A stretch of DNA of 64,000 bases from Conchocele bisecta (lineage: Eukaryota > Mollusca > Bivalvia > Lucinida > Thyasiridae), in contig CM055272.1 in the NCBI GenBank assembly GCA_029237695.1, positions 32,436,791-32,500,790 on the forward strand, read 5' to 3'. This document shows positions 12,601 to 21,400 of the stretch, one piece after another (position 1 is the first letter of the stretch; each line of letters starts with the position of its first letter). The position numbers and the translations under genes were made by a program. The notes under the pieces were generated by a model. The model was not told where the DNA came from, did not search any database, and saw nothing but the letters and a program-made list of their open reading frames with translations.

Positions 12601-14436
12601 CCCTTTCCCTGATAGAGACGACTTTTCACGCCTCTGCAGAAGATGTCTTTTGAAAACATTGTGGGAAAAGGAGAAATTGCTTGTAACAAGCAATTTCTCA
12701 TTTTCCCACAATGTTTTCTACTCTATCAGATAATTTAACCATCATTTGACCCAGCATTTGATTCTTTTATTCAGATGTTTTGGATTTGGATGAGTCGAAA
12801 TATCGCAAAACAGGGAAAGGGTTAACAATGTTTTCTTGTAAACAATTATGCAGCCTATGCTCAATAAATGTAAATCCATCAATTGAAATTTCCAGACGAT
12901 CCTAAATTTGTGCTTACGAACATTTTAGTCGTACGAAGTTTAGTGAAACGGGCCCCAGGATGCCAATTATTACAGTTTAATAATACAAACTGAAACAAAA
13001 ACTTTAACCAAGGGAAATAACTATGTAAATATGCTATTTTTTATTTCTGAACAATCCCGCGATCATGGATTATCTCCCCCTTTTGGATTTAGAATTTCAC
13101 CATTTTTCCTTGTAACTTGTACAACTTTTAAACCGTAATAAATATAAATATATTTTGATTTGACACTGGGCCATGGATAATCTCTCCAATTTGTCTTAAA
13201 ATGTTGCCTTGTTTACTATCAAAGTGATAGTTGGGGCATCCATGTTCTATGAACACATTTTCTTAATAAAACCATGTTTTGGCAACACATGAAAATCCGG
13301 AAAATTTAACTCAGCATTCTAAAGGTTGCATGCAGCTATCTAACCGATAGATATTTTCAGATTATTCCATTAAATTGAAAAGTGTTATTTATGAAACGAC
13401 ATTGGAAAGATGCGGACAAACTGTTGATCCAAATAAAGTTTGAATGTAGTATGTTACACATTGTTTCAAAGTCACATTGTTTCAAAGTTAAATTTTCGAC
13501 CACATGGTCTTTATCAAAATAATAAAAAGAGTGACTTTGAAACAATGTGTATTAAATGTGCTCCCCTTCGGAGGTTATTGGAAATTAGTATGTTATATGT
13601 TGTCATTACAGAGAGGTACTGTAATCTCTAAAGGAAACATCGGTACATCCTTACAGATCATATTCCAAGAGCGAGGTGTTAAAGGGTATGTACAGATGGC
13701 AGACAGACGATAGTGGAGGGGGCATTTAGTGTTACCCTTGTCCGTCCGTCCCGTTTGTCCTTCCGTCTGTCCGTCACCAACCTTGTAACTCGTAAAACTG
13801 TTAAACCGTACCAGCTACAGACCTGAAACTCGGTATGTAGCTTCCTTATGAAGAGTAGATGTGCAAAGTTTATTTTGATTTTAAACCGTAATAGCTGCAG
13901 ACCTAGAACTTGGTATGGAATGTCCATCTCATGGTGTGGAATGTCCATACTTCCTCGTGCCTTTATATAACAGAAATGTTTGTGTTGTGGTGTGAAACCT
14001 CCATACTTCACTCGTGCCTTTATATGACATACATGTATATCATCTCGTGGTGTGAAATGTCCATACTTGGCTCGTGCCTTTATATGACATATATTCATCT
14101 CGTGGTGTGAAATGTCCATACTTGGCTCGTGCCTTTATATGACATATATATTCATCTCATGGTGTGAAATGTCCAGACTTTTCTTGTGCCTTTATATGAC
14201 ATATATGAAATGTCCATTCATGTAATAAATATCCTCTATTTCCTCCATCACAGCCACATTTTCACAATTATGTTCACATGATCATTCCTTTCCCTTGCAG
14301 GTTGTTTAGCGGCATTTTACCCAGAATGCTGTGGATCTCTATAGGTGGCGCCGTTTTCCTAGGAGTATATGACAAAGTGAAAAAGACAATCGTGGATAAG
14401 CTATATGTTGAAGATAAAAATGCCACTGATAGATGA
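585..14436 (+). CDS. SLC25A26: Mitochondrial S-adenosylmethionine carrier, 3' part (six exons)
   Basis: Spliced CDS join(585..689, 2280..2372, 4510..4579, 6226..6290, 13612..13685, 14301..14436): 543 nt, 180 codons plus TGA. All internal junctions keep the frame and use AG/GT. The family imports S-adenosylmethionine into mitochondria in exchange for S-adenosylhomocysteine, in the inner membrane. Seen: the second carrier repeat signature (PVEVVK in [12 protein letters not shown]), then GLYRGY, REIPFS and QFPIWE of helix 4, the third signature (PLDVAK in [11 protein letters not shown]), and a last helix with LFSGILPRM. These match vertebrate SLC25A26 closely as I remember it. The full family length is about 270 residues, so the N-terminal third lies upstream of the window. 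The introns are loaded with transposable elements, including a 6 kb DIRS element. The gene is convergent with the MIEAP-like gene. Confidence 0.92.
757..833. mobile_element. Palindromic pogo/Tigger-like short MITE
   Basis: TACAGTGAAACCTCTCTAAA, then CCGGACACC, mirrored to ...TTTCACTGTA. TA at both ends. Same family at 15917-15977, 21886-21947 and 32470-32536. The pogo-like assignment rests on the CAGTGGAACCTCT-type end and TA target only. Confidence 0.65.
840..1610. other. Intron, mostly unassigned, with a dispersed repeat
   Basis: No exon seen. The part around 1200-1470 resembles repeats near 16540-16800, 20807-21020, 41940-42140 and 46855-47390 (shared TTATTGCATAAG, GCATCAT, TTTTAATACACT). 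Open frames here are short and unconserved. Confidence 0.4.
1613..1755 (+). repeat. 'GTCGCACCCGCTTGCGGA' repeat fragment
   Basis: Starts GTCGCACCCGCTTGCGGACA and ends GACATGCGGGTCACGGCCAT. The same modules occur at 3502-3665 and, in part, at 25478-25570 and 43120-43170. Confidence 0.6.
1770..2040 (+). repeat. SINE-like repeat, 'CCTGGCACYAGGTCAGG' family
   Basis: GTTGAATCTGCTTATACCC, GGACCTGGCACTAGGTCAGG, TAAATATTCAGTTCTGATTT and TTAGCTGTTGACAGGCCGTT in order. The same order is found at 15040-15453, 28045-28382 and 35862-36340, and the 3' part at 24175-24304. Confidence 0.6.
2041..2239. mobile_element. TTAA-flanked foldback MITE
   Basis: TTAA at 2041-2044 and 2236-2239; ends CCCTTAGAATGC and ATTAAGGG. 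Arms carry GTCGTCTGCTG ... CAGCAGACGAC around a GGTTTGGCAGC/GCTGCCAAACC hairpin. Confidence 0.78.
2280..2372 (+). CDS. SLC25A26: SLC25A26 exon, matrix loop and helix 4
   Basis: Acceptor TATTTGCAG, donor GTAGGA; 93 nt, phase 0 to 0. It reads [16 protein letters not shown] then [21 protein letters not shown] and the FSxxQFPxWE stretch are strongly conserved in this carrier. A TTAA-flanked MITE ends 40 bases before the acceptor and another starts 57 bases after the donor. Confidence 0.93.
2430..2642. mobile_element. TTAA-flanked foldback MITE, CTACGCTG family
   Basis: TTAA, CCCTCACTACGCTG at the left and CAGCGTAGTAAGGG, TTAA at the right. The centre is a perfect hairpin GAATCGTCTCCAGTGGAG. Full copies also at 14557, 24305, 27145, 40758 and 45529. 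Confidence 0.85.
2671..2882. mobile_element. GTGGCTGTGACTGG foldback MITE
   Basis: Left end TGTGGCTGTGACTGGAGAAA, right end ACAGCCACATAT. The interior has TGATCAGACTG/CAGTCTGATC-type inner repeats. One of the most abundant families in the window. Confidence 0.72.
2905..3665 (+). repeat. Composite tandem repeat in SLC25A26 intron
   Basis: Two copies of CCACCTAGGACCACCAAACT about 193 bp apart, then two copies of CTATATCTCTGCAACTGCTT about 155 bp apart. It ends with a GTCGCACCCGCTTGCGGA module (3502-3665). Confidence 0.65.
3738..3895 (-). repeat. Fragment of the 'AATGAATGGCC' foldback element
   Basis: Matches the outer part of the elements at 44196-44590, 58586-59092 and 63146-63505: shared CACGGTTACGGAAAGTAGTT and TGGACAGAGACTTGCTACGG. 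Confidence 0.65.
3957..4298. mobile_element. TIR element, ATGCAGTCTCCGCGAAA ends
   Basis: Terminal inverted repeats ATGCAGTCTCCGCGAA and its complement at 4283-4298, with inner inverted pieces such as GGTCTGGTAAA ... TTTACCAGACC. About 340 bp, no coding capacity. Confidence 0.68.
4510..4579 (+). CDS. SLC25A26: SLC25A26 exon, loop to helix 5
   Basis: Acceptor TTTATCCAG, donor GTATGA; 70 nt, phase 0 to 1. It reads [20 protein letters not shown] then AMS plus a split Gly. [10 protein letters not shown] begins helix 5. The acceptor was chosen because it joins in frame and lines up with the vertebrate protein. Confidence 0.88.
4613..6133 (+). repeat. 'gggggcatatagtg' element with tandem interior
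   Basis: Head ATGCCCCCGCC ... GGGGGCATATAGTG, and a tail resembling GCCAACAGGCGAGCTTC. The interior (about 5170-6010) is a tandem array with repeated CTTGATATTTCATACATGCA, poly-C tracts and ACTTAACGTTGGGGTAAATG. Related heads at 13714, 15538 and 33460. Confidence 0.65.
6226..6290 (+). CDS. SLC25A26: SLC25A26 exon with third carrier signature
   Basis: Acceptor ATATTGCAG, donor GTAACT; 65 nt, phase 1 to 0. It reads (G)[17 protein letters not shown] then MLAE. PLDVAK is the third carrier-repeat signature. The next intron is 7.3 kb and holds the DIRS element, whose left end starts 34 bases past this exon. Confidence 0.93.
6324..6469 (+). repeat. DIRS left inverted terminal repeat
   Basis: Starts TTTCTGTATCATACTTCC, continues TTATATGTTGCTATATAGC, and passes through GGGGCTACCC and CGCATGCGCG. 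Reverse complement of 12271-12410 with few mismatches. Its first 34 bases recur inverted at 12131-12164. Confidence 0.88.
7005..7690 (+). repeat. Tandem repeat with expanding inner ACACCGG minisatellite
   Basis: Four tandem units starting AGATTCA at about 7006, 7163, 7344 and 7531, with shared blocks GTCCGAGTCCGAATAGTG and CCAACGTCGCTAGTTCTG. Unit length rises from 157 to 181 to 187 because the ACACCGG run at the unit end grows. Degenerate CACCGGACAC pieces continue to about 7830. Lies inside the DIRS element. Confidence 0.85.
8600..8990 (+). pseudogene. DIRS reverse transcriptase remnant
   Basis: One frame reads QFCVLPF then FTKLIEVI (about 8696-8760). After a frameshift a second frame reads [11 protein letters not shown] (YLDDWLL at 8791-8811), then [14 protein letters not shown], a stop at 8929-8931 and [15 protein letters not shown]. 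These are the palm motifs and the downstream ...LVP.Q...VG..F block of DIRS reverse transcriptases. The glycine and neighbouring residues normally after LPF appear deleted. Nonfunctional. Confidence 0.82.
11214..11288 (+). repeat. tRNA-like pol III promoter relic
   Basis: A-box-like TAGCTCAGTCGGTTAGAGC and B-box GGTTCGAGCC with near-normal spacing. The acceptor, anticodon and T stems do not pair properly, so it is a tRNA pseudogene or SINE head, not a working tRNA. It lies inside the DIRS interior. Confidence 0.5.
12131..12217 (+). repeat. DIRS internal complementary region
   Basis: Two joined blocks: 12131-12164 is the reverse complement of the outer left end (6324-6357), and 12161-12217 is the reverse complement of the outer right end (12381-12437). 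They overlap at GAAA. In DIRS elements this region templates the circle junction. Confidence 0.85.
12271..12437 (-). repeat. DIRS right inverted terminal repeat with extension
   Basis: Complement of the left repeat, plus an outer extension ending ...AAAATTCTGATTTC that the left repeat lacks. The outer 57 bases (12381-12437) are a perfect inverted copy of 12161-12217. Confidence 0.87.
12539..12956. mobile_element. TIR element GGGCCGTTTCACTAAACTTC, host of a nested MITE
   Basis: Arms GGGCCGTTTCACTAAACTTC ... GAAGTTTAGTGAAACGGGCC with subterminal ACTAAAATGTTCGTAAG. The TTAA-flanked MITE 12597-12825 sits inside it, so this element is older. Confidence 0.72.
12597..12825. mobile_element. TTAA-flanked MITE, CCCTTTCCCTG family
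   Basis: TTAA at both ends, CCCTTTCCCTG ... CAGGGAAAGGG. An off-centre inner hairpin AGAAATTGCTTGTAACAAGC is present. The copy at 37499-37727 is in opposite orientation. Confidence 0.82.
12957..13611. other. Intron before exon 13612, small palindrome only
   Basis: Nothing coding recognised. Contains an inverted pair ACACATTGTTTCAAAGTCAC (13456-13475) and its complement (13531-13550), a probable MITE relic, ending about 60 bases before the splice acceptor. Confidence 0.5.
13612..13685 (+). CDS. SLC25A26: SLC25A26 exon, third matrix loop
   Basis: Acceptor GTCATTACAG, donor GTATGT; 74 nt, phase 0 to 2. It reads [20 protein letters not shown] then RGVKG. This is the variable matrix loop followed by the amphipathic helix that precedes G-LFSG in the next exon. 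Less conserved than its neighbours, but frame and splice sites fit exactly. Confidence 0.85.
13714..14220 (+). repeat. 'GGGGGCATTTAGTG' head and 58-bp tandem array
   Basis: GGGGGCATTTAGTGTTACC followed by GTCCGTCCGTC, then about five units of roughly 58 bp with GTGTGAAATGTCCATACTT and CTCGTGCCTTTATATGACAT. Lies in the last SLC25A26 intron. Confidence 0.7.
14301..14436 (+). CDS. SLC25A26: SLC25A26 terminal exon, helix 6 and stop
   Basis: Acceptor TTCCCTTGCAG; 136 nt from phase 2 to TGA at 14434-14436. It reads (G)[40 protein letters not shown] and ATDR. LFSG and PRM, then [11 protein letters not shown], form the last transmembrane helix. No AATAAA or ATTAAA follows until 14708, inside a MITE copy. 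Confidence 0.92.
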
Positions 14437-14556
14437 TAAAAACTAAATTATAGGATCCTTTTTATCTTCCAGTCATTTTGAGGGTAGTTACCATGGAAAT
14501 ACATTGTGTTTACCCGAAGGAGACCGAAGAGCCTAGGTAAACTATGATGTTACCAT

Positions 14557-14760
14557 TTAACCCTTCCTACGCTGTTGTCGTCTGCTGTTTTTCATTTTTG
14601 CTTTAAATCTTAACAAAAAACTGGTTTTGACAGCACATGAGAATCGTCTCCACTGGAGACGATTCTCATGTGCTGTCAAAACCAGGTTTTTGTTGAGAAA
14701 TATTGAAAATAAAACATTTCCAGCAGACGACAACATTTAATTCAGCGTAGTAAGGGTTAA
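14557..14760. mobile_element. TTAA-flanked foldback MITE in SLC25A26 3' region
   Basis: TTAA, CCCTTCCTACGCTG ... CAGCGTAGTAAGGG, TTAA. Starts 121 bases after the stop codon and contains AATAAA at 14708-14713, the first canonical poly(A) signal downstream of the gene. Confidence 0.85.
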
Positions 14761-14784
14761 GACCATATGCGACACTTCATGTGA

Positions 14785-15005
14785 TTTTGTAGCTAAGAAC
14801 ATGTGTGATATCATGATAAATATTTAATGTGATAACTATTTACAAAATTTACGATAGTTTCCGGAAATGACGTAGAAAGTTAGCAAAATTCCGCATTTGC
14901 CATGACAATTTTGTCAAGTTTGGACGTCATTTACAGACCATGTCAGTTTCTGTCAATATTTTTCATGAAAAAATCTGCACATGTACAAAATTACATGGCA
15001 TGTCT
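14785..15005. repeat. 'TTTACGGAAAAT' foldback repeat, diverged copy
   Basis: TAGCTAAGAACATGTGTGAT, TTTACAAAATTTACGATAG and AAATGACGTAGAAA, related to the clear palindromes at 36880-37270 and to 50130-50280 and 53635-53885. Confidence 0.55.
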
Positions 15006-15039
15006 CATATAAAACAAGCAAATCTACAGTAACATAGTC

Positions 15040-15453
15040 TCTTCAATGGGTGGGTGGGTGGCAGGTGGGAGCACGCAATGGGTAATTTAACGATCGGGGG
15101 TTCATCCTTACCAGAATCCCGACTGGAGACCTGGTTTGGCCCTCACATACGTCTTTGGCATTTTGTATGCGACAGTTGAATCTGGTTATACCCCTTATGT
15201 GAATTACGATATTCGTAATCCTATTTTAATGGAAGGGGCCAAGTGACTGGTGTGGTATGGACCTAGCACCAGGTCAGGTTACTCTAATTTCAGGGCTGAA
15301 TATATTCTATTGTTCTCCATGTAAATATTCCGTTTGGGATTTTCCCCCCAATGCAGCAGGTTAAAATGGGATCGAACCTGTTTGCCCGGCCTTACATAAC
15401 CTTAGCTGTTGATAGGCCATTAAACACTAATAAACAAACAAACAAACAAACAA
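15040..15453 (+). repeat. SINE-like repeat with AAAC tail
   Basis: Contains GTTGAATCTGGTTATACCCC, GGACCTAGCACCAGGTCAGG and TTAGCTGTTGATAGGCC, and ends in repeated AAAC (15432-15452). The simple 3' tail suggests retroposition. A fragment of a 'ggaggcatatagtg' element follows at 15538-15690. Confidence 0.6.
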
Positions 15454-15916
15454 CTCTTCAATGGGTGCACTCTAAAACTGGCAGTGTATGGTCCTCTCGA
15501 AAGAAAATGAATATGGCCCATTAAAAACTCCTGTACATGCCGAATGGTGAGGGAGGCATATAGTGTTACTGGCGTCCGTACGTCCGTCCATTCGTCCTGG
15601 AATCGTAACGCTCGGGTAAATGTCTTATAATTTTCCTTACACAGATCTGCTTGATATTTCACACACGCATTGCTCTAATGGTCCTAACAGCAGATAATTT
15701 ATCATTTATTAACATAACTCTTTGCATGCAGGAAATGACCTTTGATATGTTTACATATTTTATAAGCATTTGGTATTACATGTACATAATCAGAACAAAT
15801 AAAATAATTATGGAACAAATAATTTGAATCGTGAATGATCTGTCCATGCAAATACAATATTCAGTGTTTCGCTAGAATCGTTCATCCCAAACAATGTAAT
15901 GTGCTGTTTTTCCATC

Positions 15917-15977
15917 TACAGTGGAACCTCTCCAAACCGGACACCCTGGGAGGTCCGTTTGGAGATGTTCCGCTGTA
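15917..15977. mobile_element. Pogo-like palindromic MITE, deleted
   Basis: TACAGTGGAACCTCTCCAAA, CCGGACACC, then GGAGATGTTCCGCTGTA; the central right arm is shortened. Confidence 0.6.
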
Positions 15978-16137
15978 AATCAGACATGTGAGCACTTCAT
16001 GACACATTCTAGTATATTGCAATCATGAACATTTTTCTCCGAGTGCCTGCTTTGGAGGTAGGCATGGCAACACAGAATGCAACGGAAGATTGGCTTTGCA
16101 AGGTTTATTTCTTTGTTACAAAGTCACTTAGAACTGA

Positions 16138-16366
16138 TATGTGGCCGAGACTGGAGAAATTGGGTCTTAATATGGGATTTGTGACCAGTGTAGCTCCTGG
16201 TCAAATAGCACCCTCCTGTAGCCTGATAGCGATGTACATTGCTTGTTAGAAGCATGACGGGTGTTCATTGCTGGAATAGCAAACAGTGCAGATCCTGATC
16301 AGACTGTGCAAATGGATCTACACTGATTGCAAAACCCATAAGCCCCATTTCACCAGCCATATATGA
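16138..16366. mobile_element. GTGGCTGTGACTGG MITE copy
   Basis: Starts TGTGGCCGAGACTGGAGAAA, has TAGCTCCTGGTCAAATAGC and ends CCCATTTCACCAGCCATAT. It lies in the intergenic space between the two convergent genes. Confidence 0.65.
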
Positions 16367-16949
16367 GTGTAGGGAACACCAGGCTTTTGATATCAAGTTT
16401 ATCAGGCAAGGCAACGCAAGGAAACGCATATGAATTTCGAGGTTCAACTGTTTCTGAGCCATACTTGATAAATCAGTCAATAAATTGAATAAATAGAGGA
16501 TCTTACATTAAAGATGATTGAATACCATAATTATGTACTATACAAGTTTACTGATTTCTTAAGAAACGAGGCTAAGTCGAGTTTCTTATGAAATCAGTCA
16601 ACAAGGTTAATACATATATTAAATCAACACAAATGTTAGATTCTATTTAGTGCATAAGCACAGCATCATGCAATAAATACCGGTATGTTCTGATCACTTA
16701 ATGTGTTTTCTGTAGTAGCCTCATTTGAACATTTATTACATCGTGTATTATGAGTTTTAATGCACTGTGTTGTTGCAACGAAAGCCCATTTTATGAATAA
16801 AAAAGGGATATTTTCAAAGTTACATAGTCTCGCATTTTACATGTGGGATTCGACCAAAAACCCAACTAACCACCCGTTTTACCTTTTGCGATGTGAAAAC
16901 TTGTATACGGGTGAGTCATTTCCTATTTTTCATGGAAATAAGTTTCAAA
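16367..16949. other. Intergenic, dispersed repeat and no gene
   Basis: Around 16540-16800 is a copy of the repeat seen near 1200-1470 and 20807-21020. The stretch 16366-16450 shares AGGCTTTTGATATCAAGTTT (inverted) with 38900-38925. No convincing exon. Confidence 0.4.
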
Positions 16950-17186
16950 TGTGGCTGTGACTGGAGAAATGGGGCTTATGATATTTGTGGCGAGTGTAGC
17001 TCCTGATCAAATAGCTCACTCCCGTAGCCTGATACCGATCTATATTGCTTGTTAGAAGCACGACGGGTGTTTCATTGCTGGAATGGCGAACAGTGCAGAT
17101 CCTGATCAGACTGCGGATGCACAGTCTGATCTGGATCTACACTGGTCGCAAAGCGTATAAGCCCCATTTCTCCAGTCACAGCCACA
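16950..17186. mobile_element. GTGGCTGTGACTGG MITE, full copy
   Basis: TGTGGCTGTGACTGGAGAAA ... TCTCCAGTCACAGCCACA. Inner CTGATCAGACTGCGGATGCA mirrors GCACAGTCTGATCTGGATC. The best preserved copy of this family here. Confidence 0.8.
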
Positions 17187-17451
17187 AATAACTGTCCAAT
17201 TACGCATATGGTATGAAAAAACATTACTATACGTAGTTACATACACACAGAGACATAAATACTATACAAAATCCTTGATTCACGGCACAATATTAAAAAA
17301 AACAAATGCAACAGTAAAACAAATAATGTACATGTACATGCATTTGATTCATTAACATAATTAATGACAACACACAAAATAGATTGGCAACATTTTGCTG
17401 AAAACTTTTGAAATAAATATGAATGTATGACATTTGAAATGGGATTAGCCC

Positions 17452-17611
17452 TTAGACCGCTACTCACAACAATTGTCATCTGCTGTTGCTTTTATATCTT
17501 GCCTTATTTCTCATTCTAAAGTGCTGTCAAAGCATGTTTTTGATGATAAAAATAGAAGATAGAAAATAAACAGCAGACGACAAAAAAAATAAAATAGCTG
17601 TCTAAGTGTTA
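17452..17611. mobile_element. CCCTTAGACCGCT MITE, damaged
   Basis: CCCTTAGACCGCTACTCAC ... CAGCAGACGAC ... AGCTGTCTAAGTGTTA. Compare the intact copy at 23300-23531. The left flank is TTAG rather than TTAA. Confidence 0.6.
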
Positions 17612-17696
17612 CTGCTATTACTGCTTCCATTTGTTGAGAATGTGTTCATAGTTTTGAGCAGCCAAACCAAAAATGGACTTTGAAACTTAGTGATCA

Positions 17697-17872
17697 ATGT
17701 TGCAAATGAAAATTGCAAAGTATACTTTTCTAGCAAAGTATACTTTGAGGGAGGGAGTAATCATTTATTTTTCCCGAAATGCATTATTTCATACCGAACT
17801 AACAACTGCATATATTTGATGATTAAAAGTATGCAAAATTATTATACTGAATTTATTACATTATCCCAGCCA
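17697..17872. mobile_element. Half copy of the GTAGCC hairpin family
   Basis: AAAGTATACTTTTCTAGC, AAAGTATACTTTGAGGGAG, then the AT-rich arm to GAATTTATTACATTATC. On the minus strand it holds AATAAA at 17857-17852, the first canonical poly(A) signal after the MIEAP-like stop. Confidence 0.7.
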
Positions 17873-18031
17873 AAATGTATATCAGTGTTACTGATTTCTT
17901 GTTTGATCAAATTATATGGAATTTGTGTTTTATCCTACTACATACTAAAACACATCAAACGCATCATTTTATCTTATCAAAGACATGAAAAAAGCAGACG
18001 ATAACGTATCCACCTTTTAAAGGTGAATGAT

Positions 18032-18035
<4 letters not shown>

Positions 18036-18071
<36 letters not shown>

Positions 18072-18127
18072 GAGAGGGAGGGAGGGAGGGACGGAGGGGG
18101 GGGGAGGGAGGGGGAGAGAGAGAGAGA
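18036..18127. repeat. GA/GGGA microsatellite
   Basis: (GA)n passing into GGGAGGGAGGGA and poly-G, then back to GA. It is pyrimidine-rich on the MIEAP-like strand, within its presumed 3' UTR. Confidence 0.95.
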
Positions 18128-18141
18128 CTGCACATTGTATT

Positions 18142-18426
18142 TCACGTTTGTACGACCGCTTTATAAACACACGGCCCATTGTTTGATTGCACCAGTGCTG
18201 GCCACAGGAAGTTCTGTATCAGTATTGATTGTGTATTCGACGAGTCGTCTCGCGCATGGCACTCCGGCTGATACATGCGCGAGTCGTATATGATCACGTA
18301 CGGTGGTCGCTGCAATGACAGCCCCCAGGCGACCTTGACACATCGCTCTATGTACACGGTTAGTCCCTCACAGGACTTCAGGCAAGGATAGTCGTATAGT
18401 GTTGCGTAGATCTGTGAGCTCACTTC
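18142..18426 (-). CDS. MIEAP-like terminal exon, C-terminal domain
   Basis: Acceptor TTTCTTTCCTCACAG; 285 nt in phase 0 to TGA. It starts EVSSQIYATLYDYPCLKSCE. Later it reads RCVKVAWGLSLQRPPYVIIY and ends NFLWPALVQSNNGPCVYKAV VQT. The alternating hydrophobic strands and the FLWPAL...G...V.T ending are the clearest link to MIEAP. A GA microsatellite starts about 15 bases past the stop. Confidence 0.82.
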   Translation of the reverse strand, partial: EVSSQIYATLYDYPCLKSCEGLTVYIERCVKVAWGLSLQRPPYVIIYDSRMYQPECHARDDSSNTQSILIQNFLWPALVQSNNGPCVYKAVVQT

Positions 18427-21400
18427 CTGTGAGGAAAGAAAAAACATGAGAAAAACAAATGTTGATGTTATATTGTTACACGACTGCAGTTGTTTGAATC
18501 CGCTCACAGCCGTGTTCAAAGTACAGCATGTGCTGTTTGACCACGTCTGTAGACAATGCTCATTCCGGGGCCAAGCCAAGACCTACGTAATGCACGTGCC
18601 TCCTGACGTTACTAGAAAGCGACCAGACCAGTTCACAACGGTCGCACTTGACTTTTGAAATTGATGCGGCTGCATCACGCAAGGCGTACTGCGGCCCCGG
18701 AATAGGTATGTGTAAATCAACTGTTTGAATGGAGCATATTATCAAAGTACTGAAAGTACTGCATAATTATATGCTCAGATTGCATATTTCAAACGGAAAT
18801 GGAACAATAACGTTCGACGATGTTCAGCCGTGGGTAAATGTTTGCCGGGCCCTCGGAAACTGTTTGAACCCGCGGCCTACGGCCTTGGGGTTCAAACAGT
18901 TCCCTCGTGCCACGGCAAACGTTTACCCATGGTTGGAATTGTCAAACCTTATATTTGAAAGAGATATGTTAAGCAGTGTTCTCTTGAACGTAACCTTGTA
19001 CAACCAGGTTAAGTTCAATAGAACACTGCTTAAGGTATTAGGTCATAGATAGATACACTTGACTTCAATGATAATTGCTTCATAAGAGTGATGTGATATC
19101 TGAATATAACATACGTGAATATTGTCTTGTTACTGTATACTATATGGAGCATTGAGTTGCCATCTCCGCCATCTTTGTATGTACAAGCCATTGTACAGTT
19201 TCACCACTTCGTGCGTTTGACACATACAGCAAATAATATGACCAAATAAAAGTTGGTGCAATACATAATAGACAGATATGACAACGGCAAGCTATGAATA
19301 TTATGCCATCAAACTATACAAAAGACAAGATATCTGAGCATTTCTCCCATCAATCTCAAAATAAATTTGGATGTGTAAACTTTTCAATCTGTATTGGAAC
19401 CTGGAACACACGTTTTGACACATCGCGCCTGCGGACACGATGCAATTTCATGTTTTTTTTTATGATAAAGCCATGGTATACACAATGTATCCTGTGTCTG
19501 TTGTGCAAACTGATGTCCTACCTGTATACACTGGGTGGTGTCGAGATGTCTGTGAGATTTACACAGGTATTCCTCTATATGGCGCTCCATGTCCACACAG
19601 GTGGGGTCGGCCATGGGGGTGGGGGATGTGTCGATGGGGGTGGGGGCCATCCCAGCCACGGGCAGCTGGAGGATGTGACGTAGTTTCCCCCGAAGCTCCT
19701 GTATTAATTGCTGTACCGACCGGAATGCAAGCTGTAATAGTCGCACCATCCATAAATTCATAATAGATACTCCCACGCAACATATTGTGTTTATATCACA
19801 ATATATTACATTACTGTCTGTTGCACGTTTTTCTGCCGACGAACTTTTGGCTATTAAACACATTAAATCTAAAAAATATTTAAAAGTAAGTACTTTTTCA
19901 TCAATAACAGAAGTCACCCTCCCCAAAAAAAATTATTTATGAAATTTCATCAAATATTGATTTTATTGCGAAAAAAATATTTTCCTATGGGAATTTAACA
20001 TGGGGCTAAAAATAGATTTTTTTTTAATATTTTAATATTTTCAAAATCTAACTTGTTTTCTTAGTTACATCATTTTCAAGCTATCTCGCCAGGTTTCGGA
20101 GTCAATTTTCAAATTTTTCAAAGTTTTGGAAATTGACTCCCCATGTTAAATTCCCATAGGAATTTTTGGGGAGCTGGAGGATGTGACGTAGTTTCCCCCG
20201 AAGCTCCTGTATTAATTGCTGTACTGACTGGAATGCAAGCTGTAATATTCACACCTTCCATAAATTCATAATAGATACTCCCACGCAACATATTGTGTTT
20301 ATATCACAATATATTACATTAGACATATCGATGGTCTAGTAACATAAGGTCGTAAGTGCTATGCTTTAGCATAGCAGTTACGACCTTATGTTACTAGACC
20401 ATCGATATGTGACGTTGTGCGATGTTGATTGGTTAAAGTTTGTTTGACGTCATTAATTTGGATGACGTCAATAACGGCAATGTTACTGTTCCATGAATTA
20501 CAAGAAAATGATGTATCACAAGACGATGCTAAATTTTTTATGTCATCTTTGGTCATTTACAGTTTTGAAACTTATATTATCAGTACATGCAGTGTAAATA
20601 TAAGTAATAAAACCATGGGCTATTGCATTCACTGTAGTATGAAAAAACGTTTGGTCTGTTTAAAGTTTGCGAGGAGTCCCTTTGAACAGACCAAATTTTT
20701 TTTGATGCTACAGTAAACGCAACGGCCCATGGTTTTATTATTCCTTAAATGCAAGGCAATTACACCGATAAAATTGCTTTATTAGCGCGGAACGACTTGT
20801 ACATCTTTGCGAAATCAGTCAATGAGTTTGATAATTATCATTTTAAATCGTCACAATTTTTATATTACATTAATTGCATAAGCATAGCATCATGCATTGC
20901 AGCTATTCTGATCACAACATGTGTTTTCTGCAGCGGTCTCATTTGCACATTTATGACACTATGTTATATTATATTACTATTTTTAATACACTATGTTTAT
21001 TACACTGCGAATACCCTTTACGGTATATGCAAATTTATATATTTATTAAATGGTGCTTAACGACCCGTCAACAGCTAAGGTCATTTAAGTTAACAGATTC
21101 AAATCCTGTATTTCACTTGTACGGAGGGGGTGAAATAGAGAATAGTAGGTTAGTGCCGTGAATGGGAAAAAATATCTGGCAAGGCTTAGAGCCTCGCCCA
21201 TCCCGTTTCCATGCCGCGCCTGATATTTTTTTCCCATTCACGGCACTAACCTACTATTCTATTTATCCCGTCAACACCTACAAAAAGCGTTAAAATGCAC
21301 ATACGGTACATACTCACTGTGTTGACGGGATAAATAACAATATCCGAACTGAATATATACATACAAAATATACAATATATATTCAGCCCTAGGATGCAAT

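Noticed and set aside
13679..14119. 146-residue minus-strand open frame
   Set aside because: Overlaps the 58-bp tandem array and the antisense of an SLC25A26 intron.
18161..18343. Second minus-strand frame inside the terminal MIEAP-like exon
   Set aside because: Shadow frame of the real exon; the true frame has an acceptor, in-phase junction and domain resemblance.
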